From Mesoaciditogaceae bacterium (GTDB lineage: Bacteria; Thermotogota; Thermotogae; Mesoaciditogales; Mesoaciditogaceae), in NCBI GenBank assembly GCA_015486145.1, contig WFSH01000004.1, forward strand, positions 1-23,245: a stretch of DNA of 23,245 bases. The letters run 5' to 3'. A program made the translations under genes and the position numbers. Below the pieces are notes generated by a model. That model saw only the letters and a program-made list of their open reading frames with translations. It had not been told where the DNA came from and did not search any database. Positions 15,967-23,245 of the stretch are shown one piece after another; position 1 is the first letter of the stretch; each line of letters begins with the position of its first letter.

Positions 15967-16530
15967 ATGGGATGGATTGTTGGAATAGTGGTAAGTGCAC
16001 TGATTTTAATAATCGTTGTATGGATGATAGTCATTTACAATGCTTTGGTAACGTTGAAAAAGAGAGGGCAAAATGCGTGGGCTCAAATAGATGTCCAGCT
16101 CAACAGACGGCACGATTTGATACCCAACCTTGTTAACGCGGTCAAAGGTTACATGAAGTTTGAGCAGGAAACTCTTCAAAAAGTCATAGACGCGAGGTCC
16201 AAAGCCCTAAATGCGGGGAACGTTAAAGACAAAATGAAAGCCGAGAATCAGCTTACCGGGGCGCTTGGAAGACTCATGGCGGTTTTTGAGAGATATCCGG
16301 AATTAAAAGCGAATCAAAATGTTGCTGATTTAATGGGACAATTGACGGATACAGAGAATAAAATCGCGTATGCCAGGCAATTCTACAACGATGTTGTCAC
16401 TAAATACAACACGAAAATCACCATTTTCCCTTCTAACATCGTTGCCGGAACTTTCCATTTTGAAGAAATGTCTTTGTTTGAAATACCAGAAGAAGTTAAA
16501 ACCGCTCCAAAGGTTGATTTGAACTTTTGA
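15967..16530 (+). CDS. lemA: LemA family protein
   Basis: 187 aa with one N-terminal membrane helix (about 4-26) and an extended helical-bundle domain. The family signature is clear: NALVTLKKRGQNAWAQIDVQ, then LNRRHDLIPNLVNAVKGYM, and later VADLMGQLTDTENKIAYARQ and FYNDVVTKYNTKI. LemA proteins are widespread, with no firmly established biochemical function; many sit beside TPM-domain or M48 protease genes, but neither is next to this one. GAGGAGG at 15951-15957 is well placed for ATG 15967. The 3' end overlaps the convergent GGDEF gene by 35 bp. Confidence 0.94.
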   Translation: MGWIVGIVVSALILIIVVWMIVIYNALVTLKKRGQNAWAQIDVQLNRRHDLIPNLVNAVKGYMKFEQETLQKVIDARSKALNAGNVKDKMKAENQLTGALGRLMAVFERYPELKANQNVADLMGQLTDTENKIAYARQFYNDVVTKYNTKITIFPSNIVAGTFHFEEMSLFEIPEEVKTAPKVDLNF

Positions 16531-17734
16531 GTTGGTACATTCTTTCATCAGCTAACTGCAGTGCTTTTTGAAAGTCACCTTTTACTTCTTCGAACGAGGC
16601 AATTCCATAACTTGCATGGATGTGTAGCGTTTTACCTTCAAATTCAAACGCTTGTGAAAGTTTTTCAGATATTCTGCGTGCGATGACTCTTGCATCTTCA
16701 ACCGTTTCCCTTTGGACAGCTATGAACTCGTCTCCGCCAATTCGAATTGCAAAATCTTCTCTTCTACATGATGAGGAAAGTACCTGAGAGAATTTTTTTA
16801 GAACAGCGTCTCCCGTTCTGTGACCGAAAGTGTCGTTAATTTTTTTCATATTATCCACATCGAAAAGAATGACGGTTTTCCAATTCATCTTTTCCACCTT
16901 GTCAAACATGTATCTATTGTACAGACCGGTGAGTTGATCGTGATTGTACATCATTTCAAGTTTTTTCAGCAGTAAAGCATTTTCGAGGTTTGTTCCAATA
17001 TAGCTTGAAAGTATGCGCATAGAATTGAGATCGTTTTCGTTGAATGCGTCTTTCTTTTTGCTGTCGAGATTAAAATATCCGTACACCTTTCCCCCGACAA
17101 TTATCTTAGTTATCAACGTAGTTCGTATTTTGTCAATTCCTTCGTCTTTTAGAAAATTTTTCATTTCCGTGGGAAGTGTTTTATCATGTTGATATATATT
17201 TTCGAAAATGCCAACATTCTCGGCTGGCTGAGCAAAGTATTTTTCAGGTATTTGGATAGACCTAAGCTTGTTGAGATTGTACCCGCTTGATGCCACAAAA
17301 AAGAAGTATCCATTTTCGTATTTCACGACGCTTCCGCGTTCGGCATTTTTTATCTCTTTCACGGACAACTCAATGATTTCTTGAAACAGATTATCGAATG
17401 ATGGCGAAGAGTTTATTGCATTTATTATTTCCAACGTCATTCGATAGCCTGATAAGTTTCGGGAAGTGAGCTCCAGTATTTTTGAGAGTGCGAATAAAAA
17501 AGTGATTCCGCCACCTGCCAATAAGAGAGTTTCAAGAGAATCGGATAAAGTAAAGGAAATCTGGTGCTGATTGAGTATCTCAATGAATCCACCCAGCATG
17601 AGAAAAATAACCGAAAATGTGATCACAGCAGTGTACTTTTTGTACTGCTTCATCAGTTTTTGGCTAACGATAACCACCAGCGTTAATGTTAAAAGCACGG
17701 AAAGTATTATGATATATTTCTCAATTTGTTCCAT
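16496..17734 (-). CDS. Membrane GAF-GGDEF diguanylate cyclase
   Basis: About 412 aa, predicted to make cyclic di-GMP. Three hydrophobic helices lie in about residues 5-100, then a GAF-like sensor (about 105-260), then a GGDEF domain opening with NHDQLTGLYNRYMFDK. The active-site loop is canonical RIGGDEF, and R-R-E-D five residues before it forms an intact RxxD inhibitory (I) site, so product feedback inhibition is expected. LFDVDNMKKINDTFGHRTGD is the metal/nucleotide-binding segment. ATG 17734 has AAGGGGGA upstream. No EAL or HD-GYP hydrolase or PilZ receptor is encoded in the window. Confidence 0.94.
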   Translation of the reverse strand: MEQIEKYIIILSVLLTLTLVVIVSQKLMKQYKKYTAVITFSVIFLMLGGFIEILNQHQISFTLSDSLETLLLAGGGITFLFALSKILELTSRNLSGYRMTLEIINAINSSPSFDNLFQEIIELSVKEIKNAERGSVVKYENGYFFFVASSGYNLNKLRSIQIPEKYFAQPAENVGIFENIYQHDKTLPTEMKNFLKDEGIDKIRTTLITKIIVGGKVYGYFNLDSKKKDAFNENDLNSMRILSSYIGTNLENALLLKKLEMMYNHDQLTGLYNRYMFDKVEKMNWKTVILFDVDNMKKINDTFGHRTGDAVLKKFSQVLSSSCRREDFAIRIGGDEFIAVQRETVEDARVIARRISEKLSQAFEFEGKTLHIHASYGIASFEEVKGDFQKALQLADERMYQLKSSNQPLERF

Positions 17735-17759
17735 TAACAATCCCCCTTCGTCGTATTTT

Positions 17760-17789
17760 ATTGTAGCATATTTTAATATTTAATTGCAA
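17760..17789 (-). promoter_or_regulatory. Promoter of the GGDEF gene
   Basis: On the minus strand TTGCAA (17784-17789), 18-bp spacer, then TACAAT (17760-17765) preceded by TGC, an extended -10. It lies about 26 bp upstream of ATG 17734. Confidence 0.6.
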
Positions 17790-17869
17790 GTTTTATTCTT
17801 TTGCATATTAGTTCAATACTGATTAGCATAACTAACTAATCGACTCTCTAAAATTACGGTTCTCTCCAC

Positions 17870-17929
17870 AGATAGTGTGGGTAACATATTTTCGAATAGC
17901 GACATGCTTTGACATTTTAGTACCGCTTT
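17870..17929. repeat. Dispersed intergenic repeat, copy 2
   Basis: Matches 6804-6861. On the minus strand this copy can be read from ATG 17905 as a 30-residue peptide starting MSLFENMLPTLSVERT; copy 1 has small gaps that break that frame but keeps MLPT and RT in shifted frames. Both therefore might be decayed ends of a mobile-element gene, or a conserved non-coding element. The right end runs into a hairpin, ACCGCTT / AAGCGGT, at 17922-17938. Confidence 0.7.
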
Positions 17930-18005
17930 ACAAGCGGTGAGTGTAATCTTTTTGAAGCCTTGTCAAAACTGATTCGCTCTTTTATTGGAATCTTTGACCA
18001 CAGCG

Positions 18006-18093
18006 TCATCCTGAAAGTTCCGTAGGAACTATTCAGGATCTCCAAGCAACTAACAAGGTGGATCGAGATTCTGAATCAAGTTCAGAATGACAA
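18006..18093. repeat. REP-like composite palindromic element
   Basis: Two hairpins back to back: ATCCTGAA...TTCAGGAT enclosing AGTTCC/GGAACT (18008-18039), and ATTCTGAA/TTCAGAAT (18068-18088). The outer ends GTCATCCTGAA and TTCAGAATGAC are imperfect inverses. On the minus strand the second half would translate as VILNLIQNL, a peptide I recognise from spurious frames over this widespread bacterial repeat type. Confidence 0.75.
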
Positions 18094-18096
18094 AAA

Positions 18097-18232
18097 AACA
18101 GAGCACGCTGCATACTAACATCCTGTTAGATTCGCTTTCTCGGCACGTCCTGTGCCTTCCTTCGCAGCTATCGCTTTGGTCGTGAAAGCAAGAATACATT
18201 GCACACTGTGCAATCTTGCTCTGTTCTTTCAC
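18097..18232. repeat. Nested hairpin cluster
   Basis: AACAGAGCA (18097-18105) is the inverse of TGCTCTGTT (18217-18225). Between or beside them lie CTAACA/TGTTAG (18115-18129), GGCAC/GTGCC (18142-18156), and a layered dyad from 18182 to 18232: GTGAAA, GCAAGA, TTGCACA, then their inverses TGTGCAA, TCTTGC, TTTCAC. Two of the small hairpins share a TCCTGT core. Confidence 0.7.
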
Positions 18233-18390
18233 ATCTTGTATGGCGTCTTCATATGTTTTGACGAAGGCTTCAAGGGTGCTTGTTCTTTTTACTTGATAAC
18301 AAAGTATTTTTGAATGACTTTGATCAGACTTACAAGAACAGAATAGGGAAATGTCATATTTTATCCACACGATCGTGAAGAAATCCCTTT

Positions 18391-19359
18391 TTACTCGTAT
18401 TCCCGTTTCAGAGGACGATTCATGAGTCTTACGATCATTTCTTTCGGAGAAGCGTTTTCGTACACCAAGGAGTAGACGGCTTGAGCTATTGGTACTTCAA
18501 CTCGAAACTTCTTTGCCAATTCCAGCTCGGCCACAACGGTGTGAAGACCTTCTGCGACAAAATTGTCTTCACTCGGAACGGACAACCCTTGTCCCAAAAA
18601 TTCTCCCACTCTTCTATTTCTACTGTGACGGCTTGTACAAGTCACGACCAAATCGCCCAGTCCCGAAAGTCCCATGAATGTCAAGGGATTTGCACCCATT
18701 TCAACACCCATCCGTGTAATCTCGGCAAGACCACGCGTGATGATCGCGGCTTTGGAATTATCCCACCCACCGAGTCCATCCACAACTCCAGCCGCGATTG
18801 CTATGACATTTTTAAGCGCGCCTCCCATTTCTATACCCGTAAGATCCTCGCTTGTGTAGACTCTGAAGCTCGGTGAGCTGAAAACTTTTTGAACTATTTT
18901 TGAGAACTCAAAATTTCTTGAGGACACGACTACACTGGTTGGAATACCAACTGCGACCTCTTCCGCATGGCTCGGTCCAGAAAGCGATGCATAATCGACA
19001 TTGTTCATGTATTCGGAGAAAACTTCCTCCATACGTTTCAGAGTCTTGATTTCTATTCCCTTTGCTAAATTCACAACTCCCTTCGATTTAAAACTCACAT
19101 GTTCAAGCGTTTCACGAACATGTTGTGCGGGCACGCCAAAAACCACCATATCACAAGAAGGTATTTTTTCAAAGTAAGAGAATTCTAAAGATTCCGGAAG
19201 TTTCACACCAGGAAGGTGCTTCACGTTTTCCCTTGATTCTTTTATTTTTTCCGAATCGGCTTGTTTTCTTGCACAAAGTGTCACTTCGTGACCATTTTCA
19301 CTCAACAGTTTTGCCACAGCTGTTGACCATGCCCCAGCACCTACAACCGAGATCTTCAA
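18391..19359 (-). CDS. gpsA: Glycerol-3-phosphate dehydrogenase [NAD(P)+]
   Basis: 322-aa cytoplasmic enzyme that reduces dihydroxyacetone phosphate to sn-glycerol 3-phosphate for phospholipid synthesis. The N-terminal Rossmann motif VVGAGAWSTAVA is present, followed by VNLAKGIE, SGPSHAEEVA, the catalytic-Lys segment GALKNVIAIAAGVVDGLG, KAAIITRGLAEITRMG, and LSGLGDLVVTCTSRHSRNRRVG near residues 240-262. The length is normal for GpsA. The start appears to be TTG 19359, which leaves the Rossmann fold at residue 4 as usual; the nearby ATG 19369 is out of frame. It is divergent from the ABC locus and stands alone on its strand. Confidence 0.96.
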   Translation of the reverse strand: MKISVVGAGAWSTAVAKLLSENGHEVTLCARKQADSEKIKESRENVKHLPGVKLPESLEFSYFEKIPSCDMVVFGVPAQHVRETLEHVSFKSKGVVNLAKGIEIKTLKRMEEVFSEYMNNVDYASLSGPSHAEEVAVGIPTSVVVSSRNFEFSKIVQKVFSSPSFRVYTSEDLTGIEMGGALKNVIAIAAGVVDGLGGWDNSKAAIITRGLAEITRMGVEMGANPLTFMGLSGLGDLVVTCTSRHSRNRRVGEFLGQGLSVPSEDNFVAEGLHTVVAELELAKKFRVEVPIAQAVYSLVYENASPKEMIVRLMNRPLKREYE

Positions 19360-19462
19360 TTTTCCACATCCCCATTAAATATCAAGCGCAACCGAGTTTC
19401 TTCGATTCAACATTGATGAGCATCGAAAACGACCGGTGCTTGTCTTGAAAAGTATAGTATAA

Positions 19463-19479
19463 TTGAATCTATAATTCAA
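19463..19479 (+). promoter_or_regulatory. Promoter/operator region of the ABC uptake locus
   Basis: Two consensus TATAAT boxes lie at 19458-19463 and 19470-19475. TTGAAA at 19445-19450 is 19 bp before the second. A perfect dyad, TTGAAT / ATTCAA around CTATA (19463-19479), covers the second -10 and could be an operator. The assignment is inference. Confidence 0.5.
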
Positions 19480-19498
19480 CAAAAAGGAGTGATAGAAT

Positions 19499-20653
19499 TT
19501 GAAACGTGCTTTGGTACTCGCACTCGTAATTTTGACAATAGCGATCTCATCTTTCGCGACAACGATAACAGTTTGGTTCAGTTGGGAGGGCCAAAAAGAA
19601 TTTCAATCGATCGTGAACAAATTCAACAGAATCCATCCGAACATTCACGTGAACCTTGTCTACATACCAAACATGATTCAAAAATTGAAAATCACCATCA
19701 GTTCTAAAGGTTACTTCCCGGATTTGGCACTCGTGAGAAATGATGATATCGGTTTGCTATTCAATTCCAAGGTAATATACCCCATTAAGAACGTTAAAGC
19801 CATGCCGGCATTTTACAAATCATTTCTCGTTAACGGTATCGAGTATGCATATCCCTATTATGCCGACGTTCAAGTTGTTTATGTCAACAAAGCCATTTTT
19901 AAGAAAGCTTCAATTGCGATTCCACCCAACAATTGGACTCTATCTCTTTTCGAAAACATCGCGGAAAAACTCAAAAAACATGGAAAAATCGGCGTTGTTT
20001 TTCAAGACGTTTCGCCTTACTTTTTTCATTCGTTTAACGCCGCTTTCAACAACGGGAAATTACCAGAAAAAAACGGTATTCCAATCGTAGATACCGCTGG
20101 AACTCTAAAGGCCGCTCGACTTTATTACTACCTTTTCAACACAAAAAAAATAGCGGTTTCCTACCAGAAAATGGCGCTTATAGATGCTTTTAAAACCGGA
20201 AAATCCGGCATGATGTTGATGGGTTCTTTCTTGATTCCGGACTTTTTGAAGTCAGGCTTAAACTTTACGATATTACCTTATCCTTCACTTGACAACGGAA
20301 CTCCCATACCCCCTGTTTTTGATTCAAAGGGCTTCGTGCTGTTTAAAAAGAGCTCCGCGATTGAAAAATTCATAGACTACGTTACATCCGCAAAAATGGA
20401 AGAAAAATTTTGTGGTCAAACTTACAAAATCCCAGCAAATGAAAAAGCCATGTCAACACTCGAGAAAGAGAACAATCTCTTTAAGATCATGAGCCTGAGT
20501 GCAAAAAAGGCACTGATACTTCCAACAAGCAAAATATTCAAAGAAGCGTACGGAAGGGCGATCTCCACGGCATTAAACCTTTACTTGAATGGCCAACTTT
20601 CACTGAAAGAGGCTTTTTCTAAAGCGCAAGAATATATCAATAGTCACAAATGA
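19499..20653 (+). CDS. Sugar-type ABC transporter substrate-binding protein
   Basis: 384-aa extracellular solute-binding protein of family 1 (MalE-like). It has an N-terminal signal peptide (about residues 1-20, ending ISSFA) with no lipobox Cys, so it is probably released to the periplasm. The mature start TTITVWFSWEGQKEFQSIV, the later DVQVVYVNKAIFKKA, and AFKTGKSGMMLMGSF plus GFVLFKKSS are typical of sugar-binding members. The ligand cannot be told from sequence; the strand-crossing aromatics suggest carbohydrate. TTG 19499 is supported by AAGGAGTGAT at correct spacing. The stop overlaps the permease start by 4 nt. Confidence 0.9.
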   Translation: MKRALVLALVILTIAISSFATTITVWFSWEGQKEFQSIVNKFNRIHPNIHVNLVYIPNMIQKLKITISSKGYFPDLALVRNDDIGLLFNSKVIYPIKNVKAMPAFYKSFLVNGIEYAYPYYADVQVVYVNKAIFKKASIAIPPNNWTLSLFENIAEKLKKHGKIGVVFQDVSPYFFHSFNAAFNNGKLPEKNGIPIVDTAGTLKAARLYYYLFNTKKIAVSYQKMALIDAFKTGKSGMMLMGSFLIPDFLKSGLNFTILPYPSLDNGTPIPPVFDSKGFVLFKKSSAIEKFIDYVTSAKMEEKFCGQTYKIPANEKAMSTLEKENNLFKIMSLSAKKALILPTSKIFKEAYGRAISTALNLYLNGQLSLKEAFSKAQEYINSHK

Positions 20654-22692
20654 GTTTGTTCTTCCCGGTGCTCTTTATCAGCGCCGCAGCTTTTTTGATA
20701 TTGGTGGCAAGGGTAAAACTCACTTACACAGTGGCCCTTGCTTTCTTGATTTTTTTAGTTGGATTTTTCCCCATAATTTGGGGATTTTCAATATCGTTTT
20801 TCAATTTTTCCTTTTCACAATTCCAATTTGTGGGATTGAAAAACCTATCCATAGCAGCTACGGATCCAGGTCTCGCGCTTTCCATAAAGATCACAGCTAT
20901 ATGGGCGCTTTTGGTCTTAATAACGGAATTGATCGTGTCTTACGCACTTGCCCTCTCTATAATGACCCTAAAGAAAATGTCAAAAGTTTTGTACATGATG
21001 ATCCTCATTCCCTGGGCAATCCCATCTTACATAAGCATAGTTTCATGGACATCGCTCATCGAAGGCTACGGCGGAAACTCGTTACTTTCACATTTAACAG
21101 GGATAAATTTCAACCTCACGGCGAATATTCCAGCGGCTTTCTTTTGGACAATCTTTGTGAGTGCATGGCTTGGAATACCATTGATGACCGTGGTGATAGT
21201 CGGAGCTATGCAAACAATCCCACCTCAATTAAGAGAGCTTACAAAAATGGAAGGGATGGATCCAGTCGAAAGGATTTTGAATTTGTACATTCCACAAACG
21301 CTTCCAATTATTTTTCCCTATGTTTTTCTCGCTTTCATCAGCTCATTCAAAGAATTCACAACAATTTTTTTGATGACGAGCGGGGGGCCCAGCATTGCTT
21401 TAGGATTTGGACAAAGATCTATAGTCGGGGCTACCACTCTGATCGGAATGTTCGTATACAACAAGTTCTACTCAACAAACAATTACGGCATTTTGGGCGC
21501 ATACTCCACGATCGTGGGAATTGTAATGCTTGCGATACTTGCAATTGGTTGGAATTATAGAACTTCCCAAAAGAAATTCAAAATAATCCTTTCCACAATT
21601 GCGGTGCACTTGCTTTTTGACCTATGGGGAATGGGATCTGGTATTTTCAGCATCATTCCAATTTCTTTGTACATCACTTCTCTCATTTTTTATTTCATGA
21701 GATCTGCTAAATTCAAGAGAATTTTTTTGTTGGGGGCATTACTGGATGTGACGCACATGTTCGTGGGAATATCATCTCACGGTGTAAGTGCCGTAAGTCT
21801 GTCAAGCGTGATCTCGATAATTGTGGCATTAACGCTGTCTTTTGAGGGAAAAATCCACGTCAACATGTTCAAATTACCCAACGTAACTTGGAAGATCATC
21901 AAAATCACGTGGCTGTCGTTTTGGAGTATCCTCGTTCTACTTCCTTTGTGGAATGTCGTGATCATGGCCTTTTCAAAAAAGAATCTCGTCCCCATGAATT
22001 TGATTCCAAATTCTTTTACATTTTCAAATTTCTTTGTACTCTTCAAGGATTACAACTTTCTTGGAGCTATACAAAACAGTTTTGTGATCGCAATAATAGC
22101 TGTCTGTGTATCGCTTGTTACCATTTTTCCAGCCGCATGGGCTGGGGTAGAGAATAAAAAAAGTTTAAAACTTGGAAATGTCACAGTCTTTGCCTCTCTT
22201 TTCACCGGCATGCACACACTCATACCCTTGGCAATAACGTTTAGGTTCTTGAATCTTCTAAACACGTTAGAAGGAGTTGCCATTTCGGTGGCTGCTCACA
22301 GTGCAGCAATTTCATATTTTCTAATTTATCCATTTTTGCTTGCACTCCCAAAAAGCTTGAACGAAGCCGCAAAGCTCGACGGTGCCTCGGGATTTACCAG
22401 AATGGTCCGCATATACTTGCCTCTCGCTTTGCCCTCGTTGGCCACTGTGGGAATACTTGTCTTCGTGGAGGCTTGGAACTCTTTTGTGCTTCCACTCATA
22501 TTTTTAAATTCTCAACACTTGTATCCCGTGTCCATAATGCTGTACAATTTCATTGGAGAGTATGGAACGTCTTACTCGTCTTGGAACCTTTTTGGAGCGG
22601 GGGCTATCTTGAACCTTGTGATCATTGGAACAATCTTTTACGTTGCAAGAAAAAACATAGTCAATGGTGTCATATCGAAAGGAGGAATTTAA
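20650..22692 (+). CDS. Fused MalF-MalG-like ABC permease
   Basis: 680-aa membrane protein in a single uninterrupted frame. Residues about 25-305 form a MalF-like permease with a degenerate EAA loop, ELTKMEGMDPVERILNLYIP (about 196-215). Residues about 415-680 form a MalG-like permease with a classic loop, EAAKLDGASGFTRMVRIYLP (about 572-591). Between them, about 310-400, lies a hydrophobic linker with some four extra helices. In nearly all sugar importers the two permeases are separate genes; here both halves are joined, presumably giving a pseudo-symmetric channel from one chain. No ATPase gene is seen in the window, so a shared MalK-type ATPase may be used. It is translationally coupled to the binding protein (ATGA). 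Confidence 0.9.
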   Translation: MSLFFPVLFISAAAFLILVARVKLTYTVALAFLIFLVGFFPIIWGFSISFFNFSFSQFQFVGLKNLSIAATDPGLALSIKITAIWALLVLITELIVSYALALSIMTLKKMSKVLYMMILIPWAIPSYISIVSWTSLIEGYGGNSLLSHLTGINFNLTANIPAAFFWTIFVSAWLGIPLMTVVIVGAMQTIPPQLRELTKMEGMDPVERILNLYIPQTLPIIFPYVFLAFISSFKEFTTIFLMTSGGPSIALGFGQRSIVGATTLIGMFVYNKFYSTNNYGILGAYSTIVGIVMLAILAIGWNYRTSQKKFKIILSTIAVHLLFDLWGMGSGIFSIIPISLYITSLIFYFMRSAKFKRIFLLGALLDVTHMFVGISSHGVSAVSLSSVISIIVALTLSFEGKIHVNMFKLPNVTWKIIKITWLSFWSILVLLPLWNVVIMAFSKKNLVPMNLIPNSFTFSNFFVLFKDYNFLGAIQNSFVIAIIAVCVSLVTIFPAAWAGVENKKSLKLGNVTVFASLFTGMHTLIPLAITFRFLNLLNTLEGVAISVAAHSAAISYFLIYPFLLALPKSLNEAAKLDGASGFTRMVRIYLPLALPSLATVGILVFVEAWNSFVLPLIFLNSQHLYPVSIMLYNFIGEYGTSYSSWNLFGAGAILNLVIIGTIFYVARKNIVNGVISKGGI

Positions 22693-22693
22693 A

Positions 22694-23245
22694 ATTAACA
22701 GATACGTTGCTTTAAAGGATTTTGCTAAGGAAAAATCAAAATCTGCCACGATTTCTGACTACGTTATGGGGATATCCTTATGCGCAGTGGCCTTGAACGA
22801 CGGAAGAGCTGGTGTTGCTTACGTTGACAGAAAAGCAATTCCATGGGGATGCTCCATTTACGACGAATTGCCAAACACCGGGATTCCAGCGGAAATATTT
22901 GTTGACATGTTTGACTCAAACGACACTTTAACACGTTCTTTGGGAATGGCAACCATAAATGCATGTGTCAATGAGGGAGCGTTTAAAGTTGCAGATGTCA
23001 TGGAAGAAGTCGAACTGTCAAAGTCTGATGTGGTGGGAATGGTTGGATATTTTGAACCAATGGTCGAGGACATAAAAAAACGATCAAAAAATTTGTACAT
23101 TTTTGAGCAAGAAAAAATGCCTGACACACTGTCGCCAGAAAAAATCCCAGAATTATTACCTCAATGCAGCGTTTTGCTCATTTCGGCCACCACAATTCTC
23201 AACAGAACTTACGACTCCATAATCGAGCACGCGAAGACCAACAAA
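22694..23245 (+). CDS. DUF4213/DUF364 protein (putative chelation domain), 3'-truncated, AUU start
   Basis: The frame is open to the right edge, 184 residues visible. It starts NRYVALKDFAKEKSKSATIS, then DYVMGISLCAVALNDGRAGVAYV, which fits the DUF4213 fold. MATINACVNEGAFKVADVM, DVVGMVGYFEPMVEDIKKR and LLPQCSVLLISATTILNRTYDSII match DUF364, annotated as a putative heavy-metal chelation domain. AAAGGAGG (22678-22685) lies 8 nt before an in-frame ATT at 22694, and no ATG/GTG/TTG occurs in frame until ATG 22766, which would remove the first strand. I therefore propose AUU initiation. It follows the permease by 1 nt, so it is probably part of the same operon. Confidence 0.75.
   Translation, partial: MNRYVALKDFAKEKSKSATISDYVMGISLCAVALNDGRAGVAYVDRKAIPWGCSIYDELPNTGIPAEIFVDMFDSNDTLTRSLGMATINACVNEGAFKVADVMEEVELSKSDVVGMVGYFEPMVEDIKKRSKNLYIFEQEKMPDTLSPEKIPELLPQCSVLLISATTILNRTYDSIIEHAKTNK

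Larger units (their letters stand above)
17790..18390. other. Gene-free, palindrome-rich intergenic island
   Basis: Lies between the 3' end of gpsA and the promoter of the GGDEF gene. It holds copy 2 of the dispersed repeat, a REP-like paired palindrome and several further hairpins. The only long frame here (minus, from 18370) runs through the palindromes and shows no conserved domain. I see no RNA gene that I can name. Confidence 0.7.

Noticed and set aside
17813..17905. 30-residue minus-strand peptide in repeat copy 2
   Set aside because: Not listed as a gene because it is very short, lacks a ribosome site and its frame is broken in copy 1; kept only as a clue to the repeat's origin.
18050..18370. 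106-residue minus-strand frame ending in VILNLIQNLDPPC
   Set aside because: Its last third is the palindromic repeat read in frame, a known artefact, and the rest has no family resemblance or clear ribosome site.
20778..21560. 260-residue plus-strand frame inside the permease
   Set aside because: It overlaps the membrane permease in another frame, has no hydrophobic or domain pattern and no ribosome site.
1..23245. CRISPR arrays, tRNA or rRNA genes, intact insertion sequences, riboswitches
   Set aside because: No regularly spaced repeats, cloverleaf-like or rRNA-like stretches, transposase genes or recognisable aptamers were seen by eye; a tRNA or Rfam scan would be the decisive test.

Overview
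The window reads as a chromosomal segment of an anaerobic, probably thermophilic bacterium, most likely of the phylum Thermotogota. This is inferred from a 60-residue single-cluster ferredoxin with the same cysteine layout as Thermotoga maritima ferredoxin, a short Thermotoga-like glucose-6-phosphate isomerase, a DUF1844 protein beside a ClpC-type unfoldase, and frequent TTG starts with strong GGAGG ribosome sites. I cannot name the genus.

Layout. (1) 2-5521, plus strand: the 3' part of glucose-6-phosphate isomerase runs directly into a complete rnfCDGEAB set for the ion-pumping ferredoxin:NAD+ oxidoreductase. The Rnf genes are overlapping or tightly spaced, and RnfB is unusually short (93 aa). 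(2) 5602-7167, plus: an ornithine/lysine-type PLP decarboxylase and a [4Fe-4S] ferredoxin, the latter closed by a strong two-sided terminator. (3) 7220-12334, minus: a chaperone block read as dnaK, hsp20, clpC, DUF1844. It has a near-consensus sigma-A promoter before dnaK and a terminator hairpin placed just in front of the clpC ribosome site. (4) 12490-15865, minus: a two-component pair, a polytopic membrane histidine kinase followed by an NtrC-type sigma-54 activator. (5) 15967-17734: lemA (plus) converging on, and overlapping by 35 bp, a membrane GAF-GGDEF diguanylate cyclase (minus). (6) 17735-18390: a gene-free stretch rich in palindromes, holding a short dispersed repeat also found at 6804-6861 and a composite REP-like element. 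(7) gpsA (minus). (8) 19499 to the right edge, plus: a sugar-type ABC uptake locus with a periplasmic binding protein, a permease that fuses MalF-like and MalG-like halves in one 680-residue chain, and the start of a DUF4213/DUF364 protein that appears to begin with an AUU codon.

Together the left third links sugar phosphate metabolism to ferredoxin-based energy conservation (isomerase, Rnf, ferredoxin). The middle is protein quality control and signalling, and the right end is nutrient uptake. The least ordinary items are the fused permease with its DUF364 neighbour, the minimal RnfB, the hairpin before clpC, and the palindrome-rich intergenic island. I found no CRISPR array, tRNA, rRNA or intact insertion sequence.
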